A stretch of DNA of 56,444 bases. Source: DASYTH01 sp035762905 (GTDB lineage: Bacteria > Actinomycetota > Actinomycetes > Mycobacteriales > Pseudonocardiaceae). The position numbers were made by a program, and so were the translations under genes. Below are positions 8,112 to 16,369 of this stretch, one piece after another. The stretch covers positions 1 to 56,444 of the forward strand of contig NZ_DASUCC010000057.1 of the NCBI RefSeq assembly GCF_035762905.1, read 5' to 3'. The stretch's first letter is position 1; each line of letters starts with the position of its first letter. The notes under the pieces are model-generated. The model was not told the origin of the DNA. It searched no databases and saw nothing but the letters and a program-made list of their open reading frames with translations.

Positions 8112-8879
8112 TCAGAAACCGCCGCCCCCGTCGCCGTCGCCGCCGCCACCACCACCGTTATCCCAACCGCCGAAGTCCGGGACGTGGATTCCGATCACGG
8201 CGCCCAGGCTGGCAACCAGGCCGAGGGCCGCGGCATCGACCGGCGCGCCGTGGCCGGGCACCAGCGCGACGCCGGCCGCCGGGGCTGGGTCGTCGTCCGG
8301 CGTGCCGGACCACCGGCGGGTGTAGTCGCGGCGCAACCTGCGCAGCAGGCGGTGCCCGGCAATCGTGCGGCGGGACAGCCGCCACAGCACGACCGCGCCG
8401 GCGATGAGCGCGAGCAGGGCCTCGCCCGCGCCGCTGCGGGCGGCCAGCCGAACGATCGCCAGCACCACCGCCGCGGCCAGCACGGTCCGTCCGGCCAACA
8501 GCCGGAACCGGCCGGGTACCAGCCCGGCGTCGGCCAGCCGGGCGGCCAGCGCGGCCAGGCCGCGGCGCACCGCCGGGCGGCTGGGCAGCGCGCCCGGCCG
8601 GGCCTGGACGTGAATGTCGGTGTACACCGCCCGGACGAACGGCTCCAGCTCGGACCGGGACGGCAACGGCTTGTCCGACCGCTCGACCGTGCTCCGGTAC
8701 CGGATCTCGAGCAGATCGGCGGTGTACAGCACGGTGAGCGCGGTCGCCACGGCTCCCCGGCCGCCGCGGTTCAGGTACCCGATCTCGGTCGGAAGCAGGT
8801 CCACCGACTTGGCCGCCGGCGGCAACAGCAACAGCGCCGCCGCGACGACCAGCAGCGCGGTGATCAGCAGAGCATCCAT
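8112..8879 (-). CDS. TIGR04222 domain membrane protein
   Basis: A 255-residue protein of the TIGR04222 type, an uncharacterised actinobacterial family with a conserved N-terminal soluble region, here LLPTEIGYLNRGGRGAVAT, and a C-terminal tail of glycine and aspartate. Residues 1-20 form one membrane segment. Two more hydrophobic stretches follow near residues 130-165. The tail ends in a G/D-only run. It lies on the opposite strand between narK and nirB, with no visible link to nitrogen metabolism. The ATG at 8879 follows a GGGGGTG. The function of the family is unknown. Confidence 0.8.
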   Translation of the reverse strand: MDALLITALLVVAAALLLLPPAAKSVDLLPTEIGYLNRGGRGAVATALTVLYTADLLEIRYRSTVERSDKPLPSRSELEPFVRAVYTDIHVQARPGALPSRPAVRRGLAALAARLADAGLVPGRFRLLAGRTVLAAAVVLAIVRLAARSGAGEALLALIAGAVVLWRLSRRTIAGHRLLRRLRRDYTRRWSGTPDDDPAPAAGVALVPGHGAPVDAAALGLVASLGAVIGIHVPDFGGWDNGGGGGGDGDGGGGF

Positions 8880-8984
8880 CGAACACCCCCAGGGCTCGAG
8901 GTTTCACCCAGTATGCGGCGATCACCGGTCAAGATCGATGCCAAATGGCACGCACTGCGCGGTGAGCTGCGGCGGGAGGGATCC

Positions 8985-9000
8985 GTAACAGCGTCGCAAC
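8985..9000. promoter_or_regulatory. Candidate GlnR site upstream of nirB
   Basis: GTAAC (8985-8989), six bases, then GCAAC (8996-9000). The spacing and sequence fit gTnAC-n6-GaAAC with one substitution. It is about 70 bases upstream of the nirB start, where an activator box would be expected. Confidence 0.5.
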
Positions 9001-9067
9001 TCGGGTGACCCGGGCCGGACACGGCCGGAACTGACGATGGCAGGTAAGCAGGAGGAGGGAATCGCGG

Positions 9068-11578
9068 ATGGCGCGGACCGTGGTCGTGGTCGGCAACGGC
9101 ATGGTCGGGCACCGGCTGGTGCAGGCCGTGCGGGACCGGGACGCCGAGGGTGCCTGGCGGGTCGTGGTGCTCGCCGAGGAGTCCCGGCCGGCCTACGACC
9201 GGGTCGCCCTCACGTCCTACGTGGACACCTGGGACCCGGGTGCGCTGCAACTGGACGGGGCCGAGCACGCCGGCGACCCGCTGGTCACGCTGCGGCTCGG
9301 CGACCCGGTTGCGGCCATCGACCGGTCCGCCCGCACGGTGCGGACCGCCGGTGGGTTCGTCCAGGGCTATGACCGGCTGGTGCTGGCCACCGGCTCCGCC
9401 CCGTTCGTGCCGCCGGTGCCCGGTGCCGACCTGCCCGGCTGCCACGTCTACCGGACCATCGACGACCTGGACGCGATCCGGGCCAACGTGCGCGACGCCG
9501 CCCGGAGCCGGGGCCGGCGGGCCGCGATGGTGGTCGGCGGCGGACTCCTCGGCCTTGAGGCGGCCAAGGCGTTGCGGGACATGGGACTGTCCCCGCACGT
9601 GGTCGAGCTGGGGCCGTGGCTGATGCCGCTGCAGGTGGACGAGGCCGGCGGCGCGCTGCTGCGCCGGCTGATCGAGCGGCTGGACGTCACCGTGCACACC
9701 GGAACCTCGGCCACCGCGGTGCGCCGCGACGGCGATCGGATGATCGCCACACTGTCCAGCGGAACCGAGCTGGACTTGGACCTGGTGGTGTTCTCCGCGG
9801 GCGTGCGGCCGCGCGACCAACTGGCCCGCGCGGCCGGTCTCCCGGTCGGCGAACGGGGCGGCGTCGTGGTGGATTCCGGTTGCCGCACCGGCGATCCGGA
9901 CATCTTCGCGATCGGCGAGTGCGCCTGCCTCGACGGCCGGGTGTACGGGCTGGTCGCGCCCGGCTACGCGATGGCCGAGGTGGTCGCCGACCGGCTGCTC
10001 GGCGGCGCGGCCACCTTCCCCGGCGCGGACACCTCGACCAAGCTCAAGCTGCTCGGCGTGGACGTGGCCAGCTTCGGCGACGCGCACGGCCGCACCGAGG
10101 GCGCGCTCGAGGTGGCGGTCAAGGACGCGGTCTCCGGCTCGTACAAGAAGCTCGTGGTCTCCGACGACGCCCGCACGCTGCTCGGCGGGGTGCTGGTCGG
10201 CGACGCGAGCACGTACACCGCGCTGCGCCCGCTGGTCGGCCGGGAGCTGCCGGCCGACCCGGTCACGCTGATCGCACCGGCCGGCGATGGCGTGGCGATC
10301 GGGGCCGGCGCGCTGCCGGCGGACGCCCAGGTGTGCTCGTGCCACGCGGTGACCAGGGGCGCGATCGACGACGCGATCGCCGGGGGCTGCGCCGACGTGC
10401 CGGCGCTGAAGTCCTGCACCCGGGCCGGCACCGGCTGCGGGTCCTGCGTGCCGATGCTCAAGCAGTTGCTGGCCGCGGCCGGCGTGGCGCAGTCCACCGC
10501 GCTGTGTGAGCACTTCACGCACAGCCGCGCCGAGCTGTTCGAGATCGTGTCGTCCACCGGGATCCGCACGTTCAGCGAGCTGATCACCCGGCACGGCACC
10601 GGGCGCGGCTGCGACGTGTGCAAGCCCGCGGTGGCCTCGATCCTGGCCTCGCTCGGCAGCGGGCACGTGCTGGACGGCGAGCAGGCCAGCCTGCAGGACA
10701 CCAACGACCACTTCCTGGCCAACCTGCAGCGAAACGGCACCTACTCGGTGATTCCGCGGATCCCCGGCGGCGAGATCAGCCCGGAGAAGCTGATGGTGAT
10801 CGCCGAGGTGGCCCGGGACTTCGGGCTGTACACGAAGATCACCGGCGGGCAGCGGATCGACCTGTTCGGCGCCACGGTCGAGCAGCTGCCCCGGATCTGG
10901 CGCCGGCTGGTCGATGCCGGGTTCGAGTCCGGGCACGCCTACGGCAAGGCGCTGCGCACCGTGAAGTCCTGCGTGGGCACCACCTGGTGCCGGTACGGCG
11001 TGCAGGACTCGGTGACCCTGGCGATCGAGCTGGAGCTGCGGTACCGGGGCCTGCGCGCGCCGCACAAGGTCAAGGCCGCGGTGTCCGGCTGCGCCCGGGA
11101 GTGCGCCGAGGCCAGGAGCAAGGACTTCGGCGTGATCGCCACCGAGCACGGCTGGAACCTCTACGTCGGCGGCAACGGCGGGTTCCGGCCCCGGCACGCC
11201 GACCTGCTTGTGTCCGATGTGGACACCGAGACGCTGGTCCGGCTGATCGACCGGTTCCTGATGTTCTACGTCCGCACGGCCGACCGGTTACAGCGCACCG
11301 CCGGGTGGGTCGAGGCGCTGGACGGCGGCCTGGACCATCTGCGGGACGTGATCGTGCACGACAGCCTGGGCATCTGCGCCGACCTGGAGGCGGCCATGGC
11401 CCGGCACGTCGAGTCCTACAGCGACGAGTGGCGGGGTGTGCTCGAGGACCCGGACAAGCTGGCCCGGTTCACCTCGTTCGTCAACGCCCCGGGCACGCCC
11501 GATCCGATGATCGCCTTCCGTGCGGAGCGTGGCCAGCGCGTTCCGGTCCAACTCGGTGTTCCGGAGGTGGTGCTATGA
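9068..11578 (+). CDS. nirB: NAD(P)H nitrite reductase, large subunit
   Basis: An 836-residue enzyme that reduces nitrite to ammonium with six electrons from NAD(P)H. In order: FAD-binding Rossmann domain (VVGNGMVG, residues 7-14), NAD-binding domain (VVGGGLLGLEA, ~155-165), BFD-type [2Fe-2S] domain (CSCHAV to GCGSC, ~423-461), then the siroheme/[4Fe-4S] reductase domain. The cluster ligands are C635, C641, C675 and C679 (SCVGTTWC, GCARECAEA). The ATG is preceded by GGAGGAGGGA. It overlaps nirD by ATGA. Length and domain order are normal for the family. Confidence 0.95.
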   Translation: MARTVVVVGNGMVGHRLVQAVRDRDAEGAWRVVVLAEESRPAYDRVALTSYVDTWDPGALQLDGAEHAGDPLVTLRLGDPVAAIDRSARTVRTAGGFVQGYDRLVLATGSAPFVPPVPGADLPGCHVYRTIDDLDAIRANVRDAARSRGRRAAMVVGGGLLGLEAAKALRDMGLSPHVVELGPWLMPLQVDEAGGALLRRLIERLDVTVHTGTSATAVRRDGDRMIATLSSGTELDLDLVVFSAGVRPRDQLARAAGLPVGERGGVVVDSGCRTGDPDIFAIGECACLDGRVYGLVAPGYAMAEVVADRLLGGAATFPGADTSTKLKLLGVDVASFGDAHGRTEGALEVAVKDAVSGSYKKLVVSDDARTLLGGVLVGDASTYTALRPLVGRELPADPVTLIAPAGDGVAIGAGALPADAQVCSCHAVTRGAIDDAIAGGCADVPALKSCTRAGTGCGSCVPMLKQLLAAAGVAQSTALCEHFTHSRAELFEIVSSTGIRTFSELITRHGTGRGCDVCKPAVASILASLGSGHVLDGEQASLQDTNDHFLANLQRNGTYSVIPRIPGGEISPEKLMVIAEVARDFGLYTKITGGQRIDLFGATVEQLPRIWRRLVDAGFESGHAYGKALRTVKSCVGTTWCRYGVQDSVTLAIELELRYRGLRAPHKVKAAVSGCARECAEARSKDFGVIATEHGWNLYVGGNGGFRPRHADLLVSDVDTETLVRLIDRFLMFYVRTADRLQRTAGWVEALDGGLDHLRDVIVHDSLGICADLEAAMARHVESYSDEWRGVLEDPDKLARFTSFVNAPGTPDPMIAFRAERGQRVPVQLGVPEVVL

Positions 11579-11922
11579 CGGTGCTGCACGAGGGAACGTG
11601 GACCCCGGTGTGCCGGGTGTCCGCGTTGCAGCCCAACCGCGGGGTTGCCGCGCTGCTGCCCGGCGGGGCGCAGGTCGCGGTGTTCCGCACCGTGGACGAC
11701 GAGGTGTTCGCACTGTCCAATGTGGATCCGTTCAGCGGCGCTGCGGTGCTCTCCCGGGGACTGGTCGGCGACCGCGGCGGGGTGCCGGTGGCGGTGTCCC
11801 CGGTGTACAAGCAGGCGTTCGACCTGCGCACCGGGCGGTGTCTCGACGACGGCAACGTGTCGGTCCGGGTGTATCCGGTGCGCCTGTCGGACGACGGCAC
11901 GGTGCTGGTCGGGGCGCAGTGA
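11575..11922 (+). CDS. nirD: NAD(P)H nitrite reductase, small subunit
   Basis: A 115-residue Rieske-fold protein matching NirD. As in other NirD proteins, the Cys/His ligands of true Rieske proteins (CPH) are missing: the segment reads SPVYKQAFDLRTGRC. The small subunit is needed for NirB activity. It is coupled to nirB by a four-base overlap, and to the next gene through GTGA at 11919. Confidence 0.93.
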   Translation: MTVLHEGTWTPVCRVSALQPNRGVAALLPGGAQVAVFRTVDDEVFALSNVDPFSGAAVLSRGLVGDRGGVPVAVSPVYKQAFDLRTGRCLDDGNVSVRVYPVRLSDDGTVLVGAQ

Positions 11923-13067
11923 CGCTGGCGGTGGAGGCACCTGGCGTGGAAATGCTGCCACTGGCCGGATACACCGTCGGCGTGACCGCGGCCCGGCGGG
12001 CCGACGAGCTGGGCGCACTGCTCGAACGGCGGGGAGCGAGCGTCCAGCACGGTCCGGCGATCCGGATCATCCCGGTGACCGACGACACCGAGCTGCTGCG
12101 GGCCACCCGCAGCCTGCTGGCCGAACCGGTCGACGTGGCGGTGGCGACCACCGGAATCGGTTTCCGCGGCTGGATGGAGGCGGCCGAGGGCTGGGGGCTC
12201 GGCGACGAACTGCGCGCGATGCTCGGCGGGGCCCGGGTGCTGGCCCGCGGCCCGAAGGCGAAGGGCGCGATCCGGGCGGCCGGGCTGGTCGAGCACTGGT
12301 CGCCGGAGTCCGAGGCCAGCGCCGAACTGCTCGAGTACCTGGTCGCGTCCGGAGTGGACGGTCAGCGGATCACGGTGCAGCTGCATGGCGAGCCGCTGCC
12401 GGAGTTCGTCGACACGTTGCGCGCGGCGGGCGCGGACGTGGTGGAGATCGCGGTGTACCGGTGGACCGGCCCGGCCGACCCGGCTCCGCTCGAGCGGTTG
12501 CTGGACGCCGTGCTGGCCGGCCAGGTGGACGCGCTCACGTTCACCAGCGCGCCGGCCGCGGCGAGCCTGCTGCGCGCGGCCGAGCGCGGCGGGCGGCTGG
12601 ACGAGTTGGTGCGCCGGCTGCGGGACCAGGTGCTGGTCGCCTGCGTCGGCCCGATCACGGCGGGACCGTTGTCCCGCAACGGAATTCCGGTGGTGCAGCC
12701 GGCCAGGGCGCGGATCGGCTCGCTGGTCCGGGAGCTGGCGGTGGCACTGCCGGCCCGGGCGGTCCGGGTGCGGGTCGGGCGCAGCGGGCTGGAGCTGCGC
12801 GGTCAGGCCGTGGTGCTGGACGGTTCGCTGCGCCCGGTGCCGCCGGCCCCGATGGCGGTGCTGCGCGCGCTGGCCGGCGCGCCCGGTCACGTGCTGTCCC
12901 GGCGGGTGCTCTCCGGCGTGCTGCGCCAGCATTCCGGGCGCTCCGAGCCGGTGGACGAGCACGCGGTGGAGTCGGCGATCGGCCGGCTGCGGGCCGCGCT
13001 CGGTGAGCCGCGGCTGGTGCAGACCGTGGTCAAGCGCGGCTACCGGCTCGCCGTCGACGAGCGATGA
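11919..13067 (+). CDS. nnaR: HemD-OmpR fusion regulator, NnaR-like
   Basis: A 382-residue fusion of a uroporphyrinogen-III-synthase-like domain (residues ~15-270) and a winged-helix OmpR-type DNA-binding domain (~290-380, ending KRGYRLAVDE). No receiver domain is present. This architecture and position beside nirBD, narK and a CbiX protein match NnaR, which in mycobacteria and Streptomyces co-activates nitrate/nitrite genes with GlnR. The HemD domain may sense a tetrapyrrole or nitrite-linked signal rather than act as a synthase. GTG 11919 overlaps the nirD stop; an ATG at 11952 is an alternative. The gene is coupled to the next by ATGA. Confidence 0.85.
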   Translation: MTLAVEAPGVEMLPLAGYTVGVTAARRADELGALLERRGASVQHGPAIRIIPVTDDTELLRATRSLLAEPVDVAVATTGIGFRGWMEAAEGWGLGDELRAMLGGARVLARGPKAKGAIRAAGLVEHWSPESEASAELLEYLVASGVDGQRITVQLHGEPLPEFVDTLRAAGADVVEIAVYRWTGPADPAPLERLLDAVLAGQVDALTFTSAPAAASLLRAAERGGRLDELVRRLRDQVLVACVGPITAGPLSRNGIPVVQPARARIGSLVRELAVALPARAVRVRVGRSGLELRGQAVVLDGSLRPVPPAPMAVLRALAGAPGHVLSRRVLSGVLRQHSGRSEPVDEHAVESAIGRLRAALGEPRLVQTVVKRGYRLAVDER

Positions 13068-13726
13068 CCCTGGTCCTGGTGGCGCACGGCACCCGCGACC
13101 CGGCCGGCGCCGTGGTGATTCACGAGGTGGCCCGCCAGGTCCGCACCCGCCTGCCCGGCGTCCCGGTCCGGGTGGCCTACGCCGACGTCCGCCCGCCCTC
13201 CCTGCGTTCCGTCCTGCGCTCACTGTCCGGTCCCGCGGTCGTGGTCCCGGCCTTCCTCGCCTCGGGCTACCACGTCCGGGTCGACGTCCCCGCCCAGGCC
13301 GGCCCCGGCGTCACCATCACCCCGCCGCTCGGCCCCGCTCCCGCCCTGGTCGCCGCCGCCCACGACCGCCTGATCGCCGCCGGCTGGACCCCGCGGGACA
13401 CCCTCGTCCTCGCCGCCGCCGGCTCCTCCGACCCCCGTGCCCTCGCCGACGTCCACCGCGCCGCGGTTCTCCTGGCCGCCCGCACCGGCACCCCGGTCCG
13501 GATCGGCTACGCCGCCACCGCCCACCCCCACATCACCGACGTCGTGTCGTCCGCCCCCGGCCGCGTGGCCGTGTGCTCCTGGCTCCTCGCCCCCGGCCGC
13601 TTCCACTCCGTCCTCACCACCACCGGCGCCCCCGTCATCTCCGCCCCCATCGGCCCGCACCCCAAGCTCGCCGACCTCATCACCCGCCGCTACCTCGAAT
13701 CCCGCTGCTACTCCAACGCCGCCTGA
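13064..13726 (+). CDS. Sirohydrochlorin chelatase-like protein (CbiX/SirB family)
   Basis: A 220-residue protein with the CbiX/SirB pattern: LVAHGTRDP at the N-terminus gives the metal-binding histidine, and SGYHVRVDV near residue 70 gives the second. Two half-domains repeat this fold. It probably inserts Fe2+ into sirohydrochlorin to make siroheme, the cofactor of NirB. That explains its place at the end of the operon, coupled by ATGA to the HemD-type regulator. A cobalt-chelatase role is possible but less likely from context. Confidence 0.85.
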   Translation: MTLVLVAHGTRDPAGAVVIHEVARQVRTRLPGVPVRVAYADVRPPSLRSVLRSLSGPAVVVPAFLASGYHVRVDVPAQAGPGVTITPPLGPAPALVAAAHDRLIAAGWTPRDTLVLAAAGSSDPRALADVHRAAVLLAARTGTPVRIGYAATAHPHITDVVSSAPGRVAVCSWLLAPGRFHSVLTTTGAPVISAPIGPHPKLADLITRRYLESRCYSNAA

Positions 13727-13807
13727 TCACCCAGCGCAACTCCATCGGTGCGCACTGTTACGGTGCCGCCATCCGCGCTGGCAGGGCGCATCGGCGCGAT
13801 GGAGCGG

Positions 13808-13813
13808 TACGGT
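13808..13813 (+). promoter_or_regulatory. -10 box upstream of the Uma2 gene
   Basis: TACGGT lies six bases before GTG 13820, the same layout as the leaderless promoters elsewhere in the window. A transcript from 13820 would start with GTGGAAGGAG and reach ATG 13835, so either a leaderless GTG start or a short-leader ATG start is possible. Confidence 0.45.
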
Positions 13814-13834
13814 TGACCCGTGGAAGGAGTTCAC

Positions 13835-14410
13835 ATGACGGCCCTGCCCGACGACTGGCCGCATCTCCTACCAACTGAGGGTTGGACTCTGGCAGACATC
13901 GAAAGCCTGCCGGAGGGCTCCCCGATGGAGGTCATCGACGGAGTCCTCATCGTGAACCCAAGCCCGCTGCCCTTCCATCAGCGGATCAGCCGCCGTATCT
14001 CCAACCTGCTCGAAGCCTCGCTGCCGGCGGACTGGCAGGTGGAAATGGATGTCGACGTCCTGCTGGCCAAGGAGCCATTGACGTACCTGACACCCGATGT
14101 CGTCGTCTTCGACGGAACTCTCCCGCTGACGACTCATCCGATCCCGTGCGAGGCGATATTGCTCGTCGTCGAGGTGGTCTCGAAGGGGTCGCGGGTCCAG
14201 GATCGCGCCACCAAGCCGTTCGCCTATGCCGAAGCGGGTATCCCGCACTACTGGCGGGTGGAGACCAGGCAGAGTGGTGCGCTGGCCACCACGGTCCACA
14301 CCTATCGCCTGGGCGCCGAAGGCTATGAGCGGACCGGTGAGCACACCGGGCGGCTCGTGACGGACTCGCCGTTCGCGGTGGACATCGCCCTGGATCGCCT
14401 CACCGACTGA
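13835..14410 (+). CDS. Uma2 family protein (PD-(D/E)XK nuclease fold)
   Basis: A 191-residue Uma2 (DUF820) protein. The restriction-endonuclease-like core shows TPDVVVFD, ILLVVEVVSKGS and KPFAYAEAGIPHYWRV, which include the acidic and lysine positions of the fold. Uma2 proteins are very common in actinobacteria and cyanobacteria, and their role is unsettled. ATG 13835 has GGAAGGAG upstream; a leaderless GTG at 13820 would add five residues. Codon use is less G/C-rich than its neighbours, consistent with a mobile gene history. A fragment resembling its own 5' end lies just downstream (14432). Confidence 0.85.
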   Translation: MTALPDDWPHLLPTEGWTLADIESLPEGSPMEVIDGVLIVNPSPLPFHQRISRRISNLLEASLPADWQVEMDVDVLLAKEPLTYLTPDVVVFDGTLPLTTHPIPCEAILLVVEVVSKGSRVQDRATKPFAYAEAGIPHYWRVETRQSGALATTVHTYRLGAEGYERTGEHTGRLVTDSPFAVDIALDRLTD

Positions 14411-14431
14411 GCTGATCGGGCCGTCTCTCCT

Positions 14432-14453
14432 CGACTGGCCGCCGCTCCTACCA
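14432..14453 (+). repeat. Degenerate copy of the Uma2 N-terminal coding sequence
   Basis: These 22 bases match 13852-13873 at 20 positions (CGACTGGCCGC, two changes, then CTCCTACCA). Read in the right frame they give DWPPLLPA, compared with DWPHLLPT in the Uma2 protein, and the frame then runs to a stop at about 14486. It looks like the remnant of a second Uma2 copy. Confidence 0.5.
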
Positions 14454-14561
14454 GCGGTTACCTTCACGGCGGGGTCTCGGGAATAATTGAGCTCGCAACT
14501 ACCTTGCACCAGCTGCACGGGTCGTCAGCCTGGCGGCCCACGAGAAGCGAGGAGGCCGGTC

Positions 14562-15551
14562 ATGCCCGCCGTCACCGCCGACACGCTGACCCTGCCGCGG
14601 CTGCCCGAACTGCCCGAGGCCGGTACCGCCTGGCGCGGAGTGCGCCGGATCATCCAGGCCCGCAAGTTCCTCGAGGGCGAGGGCTTCCAGGTGCGCCGCC
14701 CGTTCCCCGGCGTCGACCTCTCCCTTGCCGACCCGTTCCTGCTGCTCGACCACATGGGTGCGGTCGAGTACGGCCCGGGCGAGGCCAAGGGTGCGCCGTG
14801 GCATCCGCACCGCGGCTTCGAGACCGTCACCTACATCATCGACGGCGCCTTCGAGCACACCGACTCGATCGGCGGCGGCGGCCTGATCACCGACGGGGCC
14901 ACCCAGTGGATGACCGCGGGCGCCGGCATCCTGCACAACGAGATGCCACCGCAGGACATGATCGCCAAGGGCGGCCTGTTCCACGGCGTGCAGCTGTGGG
15001 TGAACCTGCCCAAGGCGCTGAAGATGGTGCAGCCGCGCTACCAGGACATCAAGGCCCGGGACGCGAAGCTGCTGTCCAGCGCGGACGGCGGCGCGTTGGT
15101 CCGGGTGATCGCCGGGACGCTGGCCGGGCACGACGGCCCGGGTGTGACCTACTCGCCGATCACCTACCTGCACGCCACGGTGAGCCCGGGCGCGCGGCTG
15201 GCGATGCCGTGGCCGGAGGACTTCAACGCGATGGTCTACGTCCTCTCCGGCCGGGGCACGATCGCCGAGGAGGGCCGCCCGCTCGAGGAGGGCCAGCTCG
15301 GCGTGTTCGGCCCCGGCTCCGCGCTGACCATGCGGGCCGCCGCCGGCCAGCCGGGCAACTCCGCCGCAGGCTGGGAGATCCTGGTGCTCGGCGGCCTGCC
15401 GATCAACGAGCCGATCTCCCGGTACGGGCCGTTCGTGATGAACACCCGCCAGGAGATCGTCCAGGCGATGGAGGACTTCCAGGCGGGACGGCTCGGCCAG
15501 ATCCCGGCCGAGCACCTGGCCCACCGCAGCTCCGCCGACGAGAAACTGTGA
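14562..15551 (+). CDS. Pirin family protein
   Basis: A 329-residue bicupin of the pirin family. The N-terminal cupin carries the metal-binding pattern HPHRGFETVTY, a later EHTDS and HNEMP, so the iron/metal site looks complete. The C-terminal cupin (~200-310) lacks a metal set, as usual. Some pirins are quercetinases and others act as redox sensors; the sequence does not say which. The open frame continues upstream to 14487, but ATG 14562 has GGAGG six bases ahead. A TPR gene follows after 31 bases and may be co-transcribed. Confidence 0.88.
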   Translation: MPAVTADTLTLPRLPELPEAGTAWRGVRRIIQARKFLEGEGFQVRRPFPGVDLSLADPFLLLDHMGAVEYGPGEAKGAPWHPHRGFETVTYIIDGAFEHTDSIGGGGLITDGATQWMTAGAGILHNEMPPQDMIAKGGLFHGVQLWVNLPKALKMVQPRYQDIKARDAKLLSSADGGALVRVIAGTLAGHDGPGVTYSPITYLHATVSPGARLAMPWPEDFNAMVYVLSGRGTIAEEGRPLEEGQLGVFGPGSALTMRAAAGQPGNSAAGWEILVLGGLPINEPISRYGPFVMNTRQEIVQAMEDFQAGRLGQIPAEHLAHRSSADEKL

Positions 15552-15582
15552 TGAGCGAGTCCGCGAGCGAATCCATGGGAAA

Positions 15583-15942
15583 ATGAAGGAAGACATCAAG
15601 GAGTTGCTCGACCGCGGCCGGTTGTTCCGGATGTCCGGTGACCCGAGCAACGCGGTGCGGTACCTGTCCGAGGCGGCCGAGGCCGCCCCGGACGACCGCA
15701 CCGTGCTCACCGAGCTGGCTCTGGCGCATTTCCAGGCCGCGGCGCTCGGCCCGGCCGAGGACGTGGCCCGCCGGCTGGTCGAGCTGGACCCGTCCGACGC
15801 CTACGCCCGCCTGCTGCTCGGCCGGGCGCTGGCCCGGCAGAGCCGGCACGCCGAGGCCGTGCCGCACCTGCGGATGGCCGCGGCGATGACCGACGATGCC
15901 TACGTGCACGACCTGCTCGCCCGCAGCGAGAAGCGAAGCTGA
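15583..15942 (+). CDS. Small tetratricopeptide-repeat protein
   Basis: A 119-residue, all-helical protein with about three TPR units: residues ~5-35 (GDPSNAVRYLSEAAEAAPDD), ~37-70 and ~72-105 (YARLLLGRALARQSRHAEAV). It has no signal peptide or membrane segment, so it is probably a cytoplasmic protein-interaction module. It follows the pirin gene closely on the same strand. The partner is unknown. Confidence 0.8.
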   Translation: MKEDIKELLDRGRLFRMSGDPSNAVRYLSEAAEAAPDDRTVLTELALAHFQAAALGPAEDVARRLVELDPSDAYARLLLGRALARQSRHAEAVPHLRMAAAMTDDAYVHDLLARSEKRS

Positions 15943-15968
15943 CCGGGGCCGGCCGCGACCCGGACCGG

Positions 15969-16289
15969 TCAGTCGAACAGGTTCGGTTCCTCGAGCACGT
16001 CGACGGCGTCCCACCGGTACCGGCGCATGTTCACCCGCTGCCCGTCCGCCAGCACGCCTTCGGCGCGTAGCAGCTCCAGCTGCCGGTGCGCCAGGTGGTG
16101 CGCCGGTGTGCCGTCCGCCCGCAGCACCCGGTGCCAGGGCAGATCGGATCCGTCCTCGGCGAGGATCCGCCCGACCAGCCGCGGCGACGGCGCACCGGAC
16201 AGCTCGGCGATGTCCCCATAGGACGCGACCGATCCCGGCGGGATGGCGGCGATTATGGTGCGCACCCGCTCGTGCAGCTGCTCGTCCAT
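15969..16289 (-). CDS. Alkyltransferase-like protein (ATL), MGMT family
   Basis: A 106-residue protein with the DNA-binding domain of O6-alkylguanine transferases. It has a helix-turn-helix (VASYGDIAELSGAP) and RLVGRILA, but the catalytic PCHRV reads PWHRV. The Cys-to-Trp change defines ATL proteins, which bind O6-alkylguanine without removing the alkyl group and pass the lesion to nucleotide excision repair. ATG 16289 is preferred: GAGAAGG lies upstream, and the family begins about there. An ATG ten codons earlier (16319) lacks a site. It is divergent from adnA, so two DNA-repair genes share an 80-bp promoter region. Confidence 0.87.
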   Translation of the reverse strand: MDEQLHERVRTIIAAIPPGSVASYGDIAELSGAPSPRLVGRILAEDGSDLPWHRVLRADGTPAHHLAHRQLELLRAEGVLADGQRVNMRRYRWDAVDVLEEPNLFD

Positions 16290-16369
16290 GCCGTGCACCT
16301 TCTCAGTTCGGTCCGACATGCCCAGCGGAGGTCCCGGATCCGGGCCGCCCGCCGTGTTTCCATCCTTGC

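Noticed and set aside
14461..14561. SigR-type promoter (GGGAAT) ahead of the pirin gene
   Set aside because: GGGAAT is present near 14477 but no GTT follows at the required 15-16 bases.
15896..16369. N-terminal extension of AdnA back to 15896
   Set aside because: The extension is arginine/proline-rich shadow sequence over the ATL gene on the other strand and matches no AdnA N-terminus.
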